Shown one piece after another: positions 44,200-54,654 of a DNA stretch of 64,000 bases (position 1 is its first letter; each line of letters starts with the position of its first letter). Origin of the DNA: Petaurus breviceps papuanus (lineage: Eukaryota > Chordata > Mammalia > Diprotodontia > Petauridae); the NCBI GenBank assembly GCA_028583685.1, contig JAMXIF010000032.1, positions 1,929,644 to 1,993,643 on the forward strand, in the 5' to 3' direction. Below the pieces are notes generated by a model. The model did not search any database, was not told where the DNA came from, and was given only the letters and a program-made list of their open reading frames with translations. The translations under genes were made by a program, and so were the position numbers.

Positions 44200-44290
44200 T
44201 CTTTGGGACTCAGTTTCCTCTTCTATAAAATGAAGGATTTGAGCTATATGACTTCTAAGGTCATTTCAGGTTTTAAATCTCGGATTTTAT
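44200..44290 (+). mobile_element. CORE-SINE 3' fragment, sense
   Basis: 'gactcagtttcctcttctat' followed by the extension 'cttctaaggtcatttcaggt'. Confidence 0.65.
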
Positions 44291-44299
44291 TAAGGAAAG

Positions 44300-44572
44300 T
44301 TAGTCAAGTCAACAAGAAGCATTTATTATATTGCCTTTTACATGCCAGCTCCTGTGTTGAGCACTGGGAGAATACACAGAAACGCAAAAGACAGTCAGTC
44401 CCTGCTCCCAAGGAATCTAATGGGGTAAACAACATGCAAAGAACTATGTTCAATCAGGATATGTGCAGGATAAATTGGAGCTAATCAGCAGAGGGAAGGC
44501 ACTAGCATTAAGGAGGATCAGGAAAGGCTTCCTATAGAAGGTAGGGTTTTACCCAGGACTTGAAGGCTTACA
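44300..44572 (-). mobile_element. L2 3' end, antisense, marsupial subtype
   Basis: 'agtcaacaagaagcatttat', 'tttcttctc'-free body with 'gagggaaggcactagcatta' and 'ttcctatagaaggtagggtt' match 13200-13480. Confidence 0.78.
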
Positions 44573-44668
44573 GATAATCATTTTTGTATTCCCCTCGAAG
44601 CCTAGCAGAATGCATTCTACACAGTAGGAGCTTAATAAATATTTGCTGAATGAATGAATGATTATCTG
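44573..44668 (+). mobile_element. L2 3' tip, sense
   Basis: 'cacagtaggagcttaataaa' and the (TGAA)n end 'tgctgaatgaatgaatg'. It abuts the antisense L2, making an inverted pair. Confidence 0.7.
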
Positions 44669-44987
44669 GTAAGCTCTTTTTCTTGCTCTAAGTGTTTGTT
44701 TCTGCCTAGAATCAAGTATATTTGGATTTTAACCCATCACTATTGTATTCTTTCCCCCCCCCAGCCCCCATCTTCTGTCCTATCCGTTTGGGGTTCCCAG
44801 TTGTACAGTCATGCATATATAGTTTGGGGGTTCTTAAGTAGGTGAATGTGACCCTCTTATCGGAGACCCCAGATAGAAGTAAAAGGTTAGTGAAAGGTTT
44901 GTCTCTGAGCTATTGTGAGAGTCTGACCTCAACATTTCAAAGGCTACATGGTGTCTACAAATTGAGTATCTAACGTATAGTTGGAGA
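44669..44987. other. Unassigned DNA
   Basis: 'gggggttcttaagtagg' near 44825 resembles the start of the hAT family at 21690, but the rest does not follow. Confidence 0.35.
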
Positions 44988-45180
44988 ATACCTGGAAAAT
45001 GGAGTTGAAAGATGTGAGTTTGATCCCCATGTCTAACATTTACTAGCTATGGTACTGCAAGCTTCCCACTTCACTTCACTGTTCCTATATGAAATGAAAA
45101 TACTTTCATGGGCAGATTTGCAAGGTTGTTGTGAATCAAATGCTTCCTAAAACTATGTTGATGATTGTTATTTTCTTCCA
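44988..45180 (+). mobile_element. CORE-SINE, sense
   Basis: 'gtgagtttgatccccatgtc' (B-box region), 'atttactagctatggtactg' and 'aaggttgttgtgaatcaaat' in order. Confidence 0.7.
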
Positions 45181-45244
45181 TAATGCTTAGTTTAATACAC
45201 ACAGGGCCAGATATTCCATACCATTTAGGGATACCTAGGTCATA

Positions 45245-45530
45245 AATACAGTAGAAAGCAAATTCTTTGAGGACAATTTGGTTTTTGATTTTGTATTCTT
45301 TTTTTGCTTTTTGGAGGGCAATTGGGGTTAAGTGACTTGCCCAAGGTCACATTGCTAGTTTTTGTGTTGTGTCTGAGGTCAGATCCGAACCCAGGTCCTC
45401 CTGACTCCAGGGCTGGTGCCCTATTCACTGCACCACCTAGCCACCCCATTGATTTTGTATTCTTATAGCCTGGCACATAATAGGGCTTACTTTGCTAAGA
45501 GATGATTGTTGAACTGTAACCACCTCTCAT
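45245..45530 (+). mobile_element. L2 3' tip, split by a SINE
   Basis: 'gcaaattctttgaggacaat' to the left and 'tagcctggcacataataggg' to the right of the SINE are adjacent in L2 3'UTRs. Confidence 0.65.
45301..45448 (-). mobile_element. Young tRNA-SINE, antisense, 16-bp target duplication
   Basis: Body from 'ttttttgctttttggagggc' to 'gcaccacctagccacccc'. 'ttgattttgtattctt' flanks it exactly (45285-45300, 45449-45464). Confidence 0.95.
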
Positions 45531-46055
45531 CACTAGACATCTACATTCTTGTGCATCTCATTAATTGTTTCTAGGGCCCCATTGATCCACATTCATGCAA
45601 ATAGTCTGGAATGAAGATTGTCAAGTATATCTCCTAAAGTTTTGTTTCATTGCTGACTGAGAGATGTGACCTATGGGTGAAAGTTCAGTGATGGCAACCT
45701 CATGAAAGAAAAATGTGATGAGACCGAGTACATGGGCTTCATGGGATAAATCAGGTGGGATGTTGATCCTTCGGAGTAGTGCAAATGTCCATGAATATTA
45801 AGTGGCATCTCGTGTCTCCCTGTTTGGTTTTGAAATAGATCCTGAAGGGATTATTTTCCCTTCCAAATAAGCCCATAAATTTACTACTGGGGCTGCAATA
45901 TAGGCACCATGCTTAAACTAGGTGTCAGTTCACTCTATAAAGTTGTTATTGTGTCCCCAATTTTTAATATTTTGCATGAATTTACATTTTGCAAGCATTT
46001 GCATTTGCATCTAGGAAAAAAAAAACAAAACTAGATGCTACTTAATATTCAGGAA
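45531..46055. other. Single-copy block with several POU octamers
   Basis: ATGCAAAT at 45595-45602, and ATTTGCAT at 45997-46004 and 46003-46010 (overlapping), with no repeat recognised between. Possible enhancer; see findings. Confidence 0.5.
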
Positions 46056-46059
46056 ATTT

Positions 46060-46205
46060 CCAGAAAGGTAGCCTGGCCTAGCAGAAAAGGACAGACTTTG
46101 AGGTCAGGAAAACCTGGCCTCAAGTCTTGCTTCTGACACATACTAACCCTGTGGCATCAAGAAAGACACTTAGCCCTTCATTGACCCCAGACAGCTCTCT
46201 AAGAA
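46060..46205 (+). mobile_element. tRNA/CORE-SINE, sense, decayed
   Basis: 'ggtagcctggcctagcagaa', 'cctggcctcaagtcttgctt' and 'aagaaagacacttagccctt' in order. Confidence 0.65.
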
Positions 46206-46284
46206 TGGAAGTCATAACTGTTTTATTCATCTGAATTGGTGGTAGAAGTGTTCATACTGTGGATCAATGGTTTGTATACCCCAT

Positions 46285-46336
46285 CCCTATAGGAGTCATT
46301 TCTCTGATGTCCCTATAGAAGTCATTTCTCTGATGT
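46285..46336 (+). repeat. 26-bp tandem duplication
   Basis: The unit beginning 'ccctatag' and ending 'tctctgatgt' occurs at 46285-46310 and 46311-46336, differing at one base. Recent slippage or duplication. Confidence 0.97.
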
Positions 46337-46421
46337 AAGTGTATGAGCTATGTTCCAAAAACCATCTTTGGGCTGCTACGAAGGGTGGTTTCCAAAGACT
46401 GACAAATGGAAGTGAGATTGA

Positions 46422-46423
<2 letters not shown>

Positions 46424-46473
<50 letters not shown>

Positions 46474-46522
46474 AACATACATACATTCATACATATATAT
46501 AGACATATATACATTCATACAT
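46424..46522. repeat. (CA)n(TA)n(CATA) microsatellite
   Basis: Pure CA of about 40 bp followed by TA and CATA units. Confidence 0.95.
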
Positions 46523-46555
46523 CCACATGTGTTTATTTCCCACTTACCCCTACTT

Positions 46556-46674
46556 TTTTTTTTCTTTTTGGAGGGGGGAAGGCAAGGCAGTTGAACCCAA
46601 GATCACACGGTTAGTAAGTGTTAAGTGTCTGAGGCCAGATTTGAACTCAGGTCCTCCTGATTCCAGGACCAGTG
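46556..46674 (-). mobile_element. tRNA-SINE, antisense, 5'-truncated, 9-bp target duplication
   Basis: The head ('caccacctagc') is missing; the body ends 'attccaggaccagtg'. 'cccctactt' flanks it (46547-46555, 46675-46683). Confidence 0.88.
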
Positions 46675-46683
46675 CCCCTACTT

Positions 46684-47371
46684 CTCTTAATGTATTTTGT
46701 GAGGTTACATATGAAAAATTATAGAGTCAAAAGGATGTAAACCTGTGGAATTCTCTGCCATTTATTGGCAGGCTTGGCTCAAAGATTTAGCCAACAGTGT
46801 GATATAACTACAAGAGGGCTAGATTCTGAATTGGGGGATCCCAGTTCACATCTGTTGCTTATTGCTTCTGTGACTGGAGTCATAATCCACTCTAGGAAAT
46901 CAGATTGAATGACTCCAAGATATACATTGCTATGTATCAGCAATCCCATGAGGTGTTTCTGTCCATCTTTCTTCTAAACTGGGTCTTGAGGAAGGCCGGG
47001 AGATATCACAGGTCTTTCCTTTTTTCCACTGTACGTGACTCAGCTTTCAGTCTGCATTTTGGATGAGATGCACTGACACCACACAAAAGATGGTCAACTT
47101 ATCTTTCCTCCAATCACAGAGCAAGTTATTAACAAAGGCCAGCTTTTAAAATTATCATTTCACCCCCTCAGAATGGGTAAAGAAGATGTAGATCTGTTAG
47201 ACCAACAGGAATCAACCCTACCAATTGTTCCAGTGGAAATCAGATCCACAATTTCCCTTATTGCTCTGTTTTATTTTATTTTCTTGATCTCACCTGTGGC
47301 TCCAAGAAGCTGCAGAATACACAGTGGCCACAACCCAGTAAACGTGTTTCAATAGATGGGCTAAACCGGGA
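46684..47371. other. Mostly unassigned DNA with a SINE remnant
   Basis: About 46790-46930 resembles a sense MIR-type SINE ('gggggatcccagttcacatc'). The rest is unrecognised. Confidence 0.4.
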
Positions 47372-47443
47372 ATGGGGAACCTTGGCCTTCAGTCAAAGGG
47401 CCGCACTTGAGCCTTGAGGCCTCAGGTTCCCCACCCCTGGTAA
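47372..47443. mobile_element. hAT-type MITE, internally deleted
   Basis: 'ggggaaccttggccttcagtc' style left arm (20 bases or fewer shared) and right arm 'ggcctcaggttccccacccc' of the family at 32752. The middle is lost, leaving about 72 bp. Confidence 0.7.
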
Positions 47444-47566
47444 ACCATGCTGAGGGTAACTGAGAAGCCTCTGTTTGTCATCTGGTGGGCGAGTCTGAGG
47501 GATGTCTGAGCACATGAAGACGTCCCCTGGAAGAACATGTGGATGAGAACAGTTTGTTCCAATGGC

Positions 47567-47812
47567 TATGATGGCAAAGGAAGTAAGTGCCGTGGAGTAT
47601 TTAGAGCTTGGTCAGATATTAAAGACGCCAGTCACCCGCAGTTTTGCCAGTCTAGATTTTGTGCTGGACACTTGGTGCTGTCATTGGACTTCAATGAACT
47701 CAGGAAGAGAGAGTGAAAGTTCTGCCTCACTTAAATCCAAATTGACTTGCAAGTCAAGACATCACCCATGATGTTACTGGCTCTCTTCAAAAACAAAAGA
47801 TGAACAATTAGA
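47567..47812 (-). mobile_element. Unclassified interspersed repeat, antisense, long copy
   Basis: 'tcacttaaatccaaattgac' and 'gcaagtcaagacatcaccca' are the reverse of the repeat seen at 13633. A common marsupial repeat that I recognise but cannot name. Confidence 0.55.
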
Positions 47813-47929
47813 GTCAAATTTCCAGGAATAAGGAGATGATTATGTGGATATATTCTGACCTGGTTAGACCATACCTACAGACCTGTAATCAGTTTATAAC
47901 ACTACATTTTAGGATGTTGATAAACTAAG

Positions 47930-48158
47930 TTGTACAATGCATAGGAGAACACTGGGTCTAGATTCGGGAAGAACAGAGTTCAAATCCAGCCTCTAACATT
48001 AGCTGTCTGATTTTGGACGAGTCATTTAACCTCTGCCTGATTCATTTTCCTTGTCTGTAAAATGGGGATAGTAACAGCACCTTTCTTCCAGAAATGTTAG
48101 TAGGATCATAGGGCCTGCCATATAGTAGACACTAAAAAAAAATGCTAGCTAATTATAT
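47930..48158 (+). mobile_element. CORE-SINE, full length, sense
   Basis: 'cagagttcaaatccagcctc' B-box, 'ttttccttgtctgtaaaatg' and 'ccatatagtagacac' in order. Confidence 0.85.
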
Positions 48159-48164
48159 TATTGT

Positions 48165-48590
48165 AAGTGAGAGAATGTCAAAAGCAGGGCAACCAAGATG
48201 GTGAAAGGCCTCAAGTCTGTGCTATATGAGGATCTGTTGGGGGAAAAAAACCCAACAACCTGAAATTCACAGATTGGGAAAAAGATAAATTGGGGGACAA
48301 TATCATTCATAGGTGTCCTATAGAACTTGAAAGACTGCCCTGGGGAAGATGTATTAGATTTAATGTGATTGACCTTCATGAACAGAACTAGAAATAATGG
48401 GTGTAAACCCTTGCTTAATGTTGGGGAATTTTTTTCCTAATATCTAGAGTTGTACCCAAATGGATTGTGCAGTTTCAAGAGACAGTGGGTGGCTGTACCT
48501 CCAGTACTGGTGGTATTTAAGGAGAAAATGGTTGACCGCTCGTCAGATTTTCTGTGGTGGTGGTTAATTTTCAAACATGTATAAATCTAG
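48165..48590 (-). mobile_element. CR1/L3-type LINE 3' region, antisense
   Basis: 'gcagggcaaccaagatggtg', 'atgaggatctgttggggg', 'aactagaaataatgggtgta' and 'ttgaccgctcgtcagatttt' follow the antisense CR1 ORF2 C-terminus and 3' end. The only CR1 piece seen in the window. Confidence 0.75.
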
Positions 48591-49285
48591 AAGAGGCCCC
48601 TTGTGATTCTGAAATGTTATGAATTATTATAGCAGGCCTAGGAAGGTTAGGATATATAAGATAAATATACAAGATAACACTAGCAAATGCTAAACAATGA
48701 TCTCTGTTTCAATTATCATCATCTTTCTTCAAGTACTTCCAAAAATCTTTGCTGCTTTACTGTGATTTACAGTAAACTCTCTATACCTTCATGATCTGAA
48801 TGATCCCCTAGTAATTCAGCTCTCCAGATTTTAGCTGGGCTGTTGATACAAATCCTTTGAATATGGGCAAAGTCAGAGAATGCATTGCTTGACACATAGT
48901 GGTTACTTACTAAATGTTGATTGAGATTGTTAAAACCTATTATGAATAAATACAGTGACCACATCCAACCATTTGCAAAAAAAAAATGTTGATTGAGAGA
49001 TTTGAGAGAGACAAGAGATTCCTTCCTGTGCTCTTGGACCGAAGAGCTGATCTCTGTTCCTTAACACCTGCTAGACTAAAGTGGCTTTCATATTTGTGCT
49101 ATCCCCTACTACAGTCCAAGTTCACATTGCACATAGCAGGAGCCTCATAAGTATTTGTTTAATTGAAGTGAATCTTCAACTTAGTGGGACCTGCCAAAGC
49201 TTTGGCATAGTCATGGAGGCTCTGGGGTTAACTACAAGTCACACTGAGGCTGTGAATTAAGGTGTTAGTGAGCAATCATTGTGTG
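48591..49285. other. Unassigned DNA with two L2 3' tips
   Basis: 'gacacatagtggttacttac' (about 48890) and 'gcacatagcaggagcctcat' (about 49129) are sense L2 3'UTR motifs. A-tract near 48978. Confidence 0.45.
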
Positions 49286-49540
49286 AGTTGTTAAAGGCAA
49301 CTAGACAGTATAGTAAATAGAGTATAGGCCTTGGGGGTCAGGAAGACCTGAGTTTGAATCCTGACTTTTTGCACTTACCACCTGTATGACCCCAGTAAGA
49401 TATTTAACTTTTCTCAACCTCGATTTCCCCATTTTTAAAAGAGTTGATAATAATGGTAGCTACCTTCCAAGGTAGTTAAGGATGAAATGAGATATACAAA
49501 GCCCTTCACAAATATCAAAGATAGATAAATGCTATATTTG
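49286..49540 (+). mobile_element. CORE-SINE, full length, sense
   Basis: Head 'ggcaactagacagtatagta', B-box 'gagtttgaatcc', 3' end 'gatagataaatgctat'. Confidence 0.83.
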
Positions 49541-49544
49541 TGTG

Positions 49545-49740
49545 GTGTATCATGGTTTACAAAGCAATTTCCTAACCACAATACAGTGAGGCAGATTCTG
49601 CAAATATCTCTATCTGACTGCTTAAGAAATGAAGACACACAGAGCTGAAAGTACTTGTCAAGGGTCATATAGCTACAAAGGGTTAGTCAGAATCCAGACT
49701 CAGCTCTTCTACCTCTAAGTCCCATGTCCCTTCCATTATT
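49545..49740 (-). mobile_element. CORE-SINE, antisense
   Basis: 'catggtttacaaagcaattt', 'gtcaagggtcatatagctac'. It forms an inverted pair with the preceding SINE. Confidence 0.75.
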
Positions 49741-50911
49741 GTTTTATTTTAAAGATATATCAACAAAGAAGACAAATCATTGAGTTGAAAGTTTTTCAGT
49801 CATAAGAGCAAGGTAATTAATGAGATTTTTTTTTAAAGAGATTCCATTGTGGTTCCAATACAATCAGAATCCTACTTTTAATTTTTTTAGTTTTTACCTC
49901 TCCTTTTTCCAAGGAAGAAATTTAGTTAATTATTTCTTGAGTTTGCCCTGAAATGTTAGCATATTCTCTCTCACTCTAGACTTTTTCCTTCCGAAGTAGA
50001 GACTGATCCTTGCTTCCCCTCACCCCCTTCTTTCATCCAAGAATCTAAAAATCTGTACATTTCTGGGTCTTCATAACACATGATGTTTATTTAATACTTC
50101 ACACAGTTAATCACTTTTTGATGTCAGCTAGAAACCCTGGTATATATACACCTATGTTCCCCAAGATCTTCCTAGCTCCTGTAACCATTCTCTCACTACA
50201 TGATACATTGGGTGAAACACATTCTTGCTGTTTGTGGACATGTGACTATACAGGAAGTTCCTACATTGTGCCATAGTTTTATTAGTAAAAACAAACAAAC
50301 AAAAAACAATGTCAGAAAGCAAAACAGTGAGAAAGTCAATTTTGTTTTTCCTATACCGTCTATAGCCTGCAGTTGCCCAATTTTACCACTTGAGGGAGCC
50401 CCTGTGTTGATAAGGTGCATTGCTGATTGAGTTTAAGCAAAAACTGACAATTGTGTGAATGTGGCAAAGATGTCTTTTAGGTCCAAAAGAACAGATCAGC
50501 AAAATGGGAGGGAGTGAGAAAAAGGAACTGCATGAAAAAAAGTGATTTTATGAGGGGCAGCACCCTTGACTCAGGTCTGGAGACCTGCCCTCTGAATTTC
50601 TCTCTACAACTAGCTCATTGAAATCCCTTGTGTCCCTAGCCTCAGTTTCTCAACTTGTAATTTAGGGGAAATCAGAGAATCATTTTAGGCCTCTTTGGAA
50701 CATCAGCTGTTTTATTCTTTCTGTTTTAGAAAATTCAAGCCTTGAGAGAAAACAATTTACCAAGAAGCAAAAATATGCTTTCCCAGTTGTCTCTAAAAAG
50801 CTGTCAATGACCATTTTTGCTTCCATTGCAAGGGCTCAAGTGAGACCCCCCCCCCGCCGTGAAACTTTAGATTAAGTATTTTAAACGTATTTGTTAAAAG
50901 GGGGTGGGGGG
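49741..50911. other. Single-copy DNA, about 1.1 kb
   Basis: No repeat recognised. C-tract at 50848-50856 and G-tract at 50900-50911 flank about 45 bp. Confidence 0.45.
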
Positions 50912-50965
50912 GAGAAGGTGGTTTGTCAATCCAAAACAGAGAAGGTGGTTTGTCAATCCAAAACA
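50912..50965 (+). repeat. Perfect 27-bp tandem duplication
   Basis: The unit from 'gagaaggtgg' to 'ccaaaaca' is present twice without a mismatch (50912-50938, 50939-50965). It covers the 5' edge of the following SINE. Confidence 0.98.
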
Positions 50966-51180
50966 GTTCAAATCCTACATCAGACTCTTACTGTCTATAT
51001 GATCCTAGACAAGTTACTTTACCTGTGTCTGCCTCAGTCTCCTCAGCTGTAAAATGCAGGGGAGAGCCTGGAGGGACAGTAGCACCTACTGCCCATGGTT
51101 GCTCTGAGGATAAAATGAGATGATAAATGTAAAATTTTTTGCAGACCTTAAAGTGTTATATAAATGCTAGCTATTAATAC
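50966..51180 (+). mobile_element. CORE-SINE, sense, head replaced
   Basis: B-box-like 'agttcaaatcctacatcaga', 'ctcctcagctgtaaaatgca' and 'tatataaatgctagctatta'. The upstream tRNA head is absent or altered by the tandem duplication. Confidence 0.78.
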
Positions 51181-51533
51181 TGCTCCTGTTTACTGAAACT
51201 GTTCTCTTCTGACCCCTTCACTTTATGGTCATTTTCTGAGACTTTGACTGAAAATTCAGAATCACTTTCTTGTTGGACTGAAGGGCCAACTTTGAATGAA
51301 GGGCTTGGACTCATTGCAGCGTACTACCTGCTTGCGTTTAGAATTCAGACTAACCATAGCATTTTCCAAACCCCTCTGTCTTCAAAATTCATTTAAATGT
51401 GTAACAATGGAGCATTCCTACAAACACCTAAAAGCATCCCATACCCTCTAGATCATTCATTAAATCCTTTAAGGTTCAGATATCCTCTCAGGTGATCACC
51501 ATCATCTTTCCTCCCCCTTACCTTCTTTTTTGT
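51181..51533. other. Unassigned DNA
   Basis: No repeat recognised, though 'cattaaatcctttaaggttc' near 51459 resembles L2. Confidence 0.4.
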
Positions 51534-51702
51534 TTGTTTATTTTTTGTTTTGTTTTTGCTTTTTGGAAGGCAGTTGAGCTTAAGTAAGTTGCCCAAGGTC
51601 ACATGGTTAGTTTTTGTGTTAAGCATCTGAGGCCAAATTTGAACTCAGGTCCTCCTGACTCCAGGGCCAGTGCTCTATTCACTGCGCCCCCTAGCCATCC
51701 CT
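51534..51702 (-). mobile_element. tRNA-SINE, antisense
   Basis: Long T/TG-rich tail, 'ggcagttgagcttaagtaag', head 'gcgccccctagccatcc'. Similar 'ccttacc' sequence on both sides suggests a 10-13 bp target duplication with mismatches. Confidence 0.88.
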
Positions 51703-51716
51703 CCTTACCCTCTTCA

Positions 51717-52195
51717 TGACAGTTTGTCTACCATTTATAGCCTAACCAGAATCCTTCTCTTTGATGATTTTCCATGTTTTCTAGCCAGACTTTTCTCTAT
51801 TTCTGAACTTCTCCCACAGTGCTAGCTCCTAATGAGGAGTCACAAGCAGAAATAAATATGCATTTCTTTCAAAAAATAGCCCCATCCTTTAAAGCTTTAA
51901 GATATTTTCGTAAATGAATAGAATGAGAGAAATAGCCCCACTCAAGTGATGCCAAGAACCCACCCAGTGGCTTCATAGATAAGTTGTTGAAGAGCCTAGA
52001 TTTATTAACACAAATAGGACTGAAAACAAACAAAAAACTCTAAGGCAAGTGGACATTTTTCTGAGTAATATTGTCATTTATTGAGAAACCTAAAGAAAAT
52101 ATAAGCTCCTTGAGGGCAAAGGACTTTTTTTTGGTTTTATATCTCCAAAATCTCCCATTAGGGAGCTGTGGTAGGTGCTAAATTGTTTAAATGAC
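51717..52195. other. Unassigned DNA ending in an L2 3' tip
   Basis: 'aagctccttgagggcaaagg' near 52105 is a sense L2 3'UTR motif (to about 52195). Confidence 0.45.
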
Positions 52196-52827
52196 TTAAA
52201 GTCCAATTTCTTAGGCATTACTGATTGCAGAAAGACTTTAGTTTCCCTTCACACAACATTTGCACACCAGTGAACCAAATTCCTACCCCACAATGGCTAG
52301 GCATTGGAACTGTGAGCACTCAGACAGAAAAGCTTTGACACTGTTACTAGTAATACTGATGAGTAAGGAATAACCTCTTCCCTGGACCCATAATGCATCA
52401 AACTGTCCACATTAGCAAGGAATTTTTCCAAAAGATTTTAAAGTGAAATCAGACACTAGGTTAATGCAATTTTGAGCACCTTAATGTGTCTTGTATTCTG
52501 ACACTCCTAACTCAAATACCTCTTTTGTTTGACAACGTGGTTTGTCCATCAGCTTTTGTCATTTCCTTTTGTACCTGGTGATGCAAATAGTTTAGTAGTA
52601 AATATACTTTTAAATTATATGCTGGGCATGGAGGTGGCAGGAGGAGGCTTGGGAGCAGGAAGGACTTAAAGAATCCACTAAAGTAATAAAATAAAATAAA
52701 TATTAAGTATGTCTGAATCTTATTCCTAGAAGTGATAATGCTGTTTTCCAAAGGAAGTGCTGAATAATAATAATAATAATAATAAAGTAGAATTGACATT
52801 TTATGATGTTTTAAAGTATGCAAAGTC
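52196..52827. other. Single-copy DNA with an (AAT)n microsatellite
   Basis: (AAT)n at 52763-52785, otherwise no repeat recognised. Confidence 0.5.
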
Positions 52828-52960
52828 AGTCAACTAGCAAGTATTAAGCATTTCTCTATGCCAAGCACAGTGCTAAGGGCTAATAGAAAGAATAAGTAGA
52901 AAGAAAGTCCCTGACCTCAAAGGGCTTATTTATATTCTAATCTGGGAAGGCAAGGTATAT
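52828..52960 (-). mobile_element. L2 3' end, antisense
   Basis: 'tctatgccaagcacagtgct' and 'tccctgacctcaaagggctt'. Confidence 0.7.
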
Positions 52961-52974
52961 AAATAAAGAAGGGG

Positions 52975-53110
52975 AAAAGCAGCGAATAATGGTAGGACGT
53001 TGTAGAAGTTATTGGAGGGGGGAGGTAGAAGGAGAGAGAAAGAGAAGAAAGACGAGAAAGGTGGGGGGCCAGGGAGAGAACAGAGAAGGGAGAGACAGTA
53101 GGGGCTTTAG
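52975..53110 (+). repeat. Purine-rich tract
   Basis: Mixed GA-rich sequence without a fixed unit. Confidence 0.75.
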
Positions 53111-53164
53111 TATTACAGGGATTTACATACACATGATCTTATTTGGCCCTCATAAAAAACTTTC

Positions 53165-53325
53165 TATGGCACTGTTAAAGGCTGTACTGCATAATGAGCA
53201 CAGGTTCTGAAGTAACAGGATCTGAATTGTTGTTAGTGTGTCTCTCTGGGCCTGTTTCGTCCTCTTTAAAATGTAGGAATTGAATTAGATGTTTTCTGAA
53301 ATCTCTCCCAATCCAAAATTCATGA
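53165..53325 (+). mobile_element. CORE-SINE, sense, decayed
   Basis: 'cacaggttctgaagtaacag', 'gtctctctgggcctgtttcg'. Confidence 0.6.
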
Positions 53326-53337
53326 CTTTCTCATTTG

Positions 53338-53475
53338 GTAGGTAATCTGGATAAGACCACCTTCATTTTACAGCTAAGAAAACAGACTAAGACATATAGA
53401 TACATAGATAATAAAAGTCCAAGGAAGGACTCAATCTCAGATTTTCCTAACTCTAGGATAGAGCTAGCACACCTT
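53338..53475 (-). mobile_element. CORE-SINE, antisense, decayed
   Basis: 'cttcattttacagctaagaa' and 'ctctaggatagagctagcac'. Confidence 0.6.
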
Positions 53476-53711
53476 CTGCCTTGGTATCTTAAATTTATCC
53501 TCTGGGGATAAACTTAGCTGAATTTGGCTGGGCTGGTTCTCCAGGTCCATCACCAGGCTTATGCAATAAGCATCTTAGTATGTAAAATTGGCCACTTGAC
53601 ACTGTTGGCATAAACTTCAACATGCCAGAGCCGCTTCCATTCTGTGATAATATATTGGAATAAAATTTGAACGGAGAAGACACAGACTTCTTGAAGGTTA
53701 TTAACCCCATC
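53476..53711. other. Unassigned DNA
   Basis: No repeat recognised. Confidence 0.35.
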
Positions 53712-53721
53712 TTTAAAATAA

Positions 53722-54563
53722 ACAGTACTGATTAGAGAAATGTAAATCAAAACAACTCTGAGGTACCACATCACACCTATTAGATTGACTAACATGACAA
53801 AACAGGGAAATGATCAATGCTCGAGGAGACATGGGAAAATTGGAACACTAAAGCATTGTTGGAGGAGTTGTAAACTGATCCAGCCATGCTGGAGAACAAC
53901 TTGGAACTCTGCACAAACAATACCACTTCTAGGTCTGTATCCCAAAGACATCATAAAAATGGGAAAGCAGCTCTTTCTGTGGTGGCAAAGAATTGAAAAT
54001 TGAGGGGATGTCCATCAGTTGGGGAATGGCTGAACAGGTTGTGGTATATGAATGTAACAGAATCCTATTGTTCCATGAGAAATGGTGAGCAGGCAGACTT
54101 CAGAAAAATCTGGGAAGTCTTATATGTACTGATGCTGTGTAAAGTGAACCGAATCAGGAGAACATTGTACACGGTAACAGCCACATTGTGCAATGACTAA
54201 CTTTGATAGATTGCTCTTCTCAGCAATGCAAGGATCTAAGACAACTCCAAAAGACTCATGGTGGAAAATGCTATCCACTTCCAGAAAAGAAATATAGAGT
54301 CTGAATGCAGATTGAAGCATATTATTTGCTCTCTCTCTCTTTTTTCCTTTTTGTTTGTTTCTTCTGTCTCATGGTTTCTTCCATTGATTTTAATTCTTCT
54401 TTACAACATGAGTAATGTGAGAATAGGTTTAATATGAATGTATACGTAGAGCTGACATCAAGTTATGTGCTTTCTTGGGATGGAGGGAGGGGAGAAATGG
54501 GGAGGAAATTTGGAACTCAAAATCTTATAGAAATGAATGTTGAAAACTAAAAATAATTAATTT
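53722..54563 (+). mobile_element. 5'-truncated L1 with readable ORF2p C-terminus
   Basis: Translation gives GKIGTLKHCW and KLIQPCW (53830-53890) and IPLLGLYPKDIIK (about 53920-53955). It then gives, in another frame, GCPSVGEWLNRLWYMN (54006-54053). These align with the human L1 ORF2p C-terminus (GEIGTLLHCWWDCKLVQPLW, IPLLGIYPKD, KCPTMIDWIKKMWHIY). Relative to that order about 12 codons are missing before IPLLG, and a frame change and stops follow. 'tttaaaataa' flanks it (53712-53721, 54564-54573), a plausible target duplication. Confidence 0.92.
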
Positions 54564-54654
54564 TTTAAAATAAGATTGAAAGTAGGAAACTAATTTATTG
54601 TGGTGATGAAGGAGCTCCTCTTCTGCTACAGACAGTCCCTAAGGTCCTAGGATT

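Noticed and set aside
46285-46336. CRISPR-like direct repeats
   Set aside because: Two tandem units with no spacers in a vertebrate genome; a plain tandem duplication.
53785-54200. Two open frames that could be read as a small gene
   Set aside because: They are the L1 ORF2p C-terminus in two frames.
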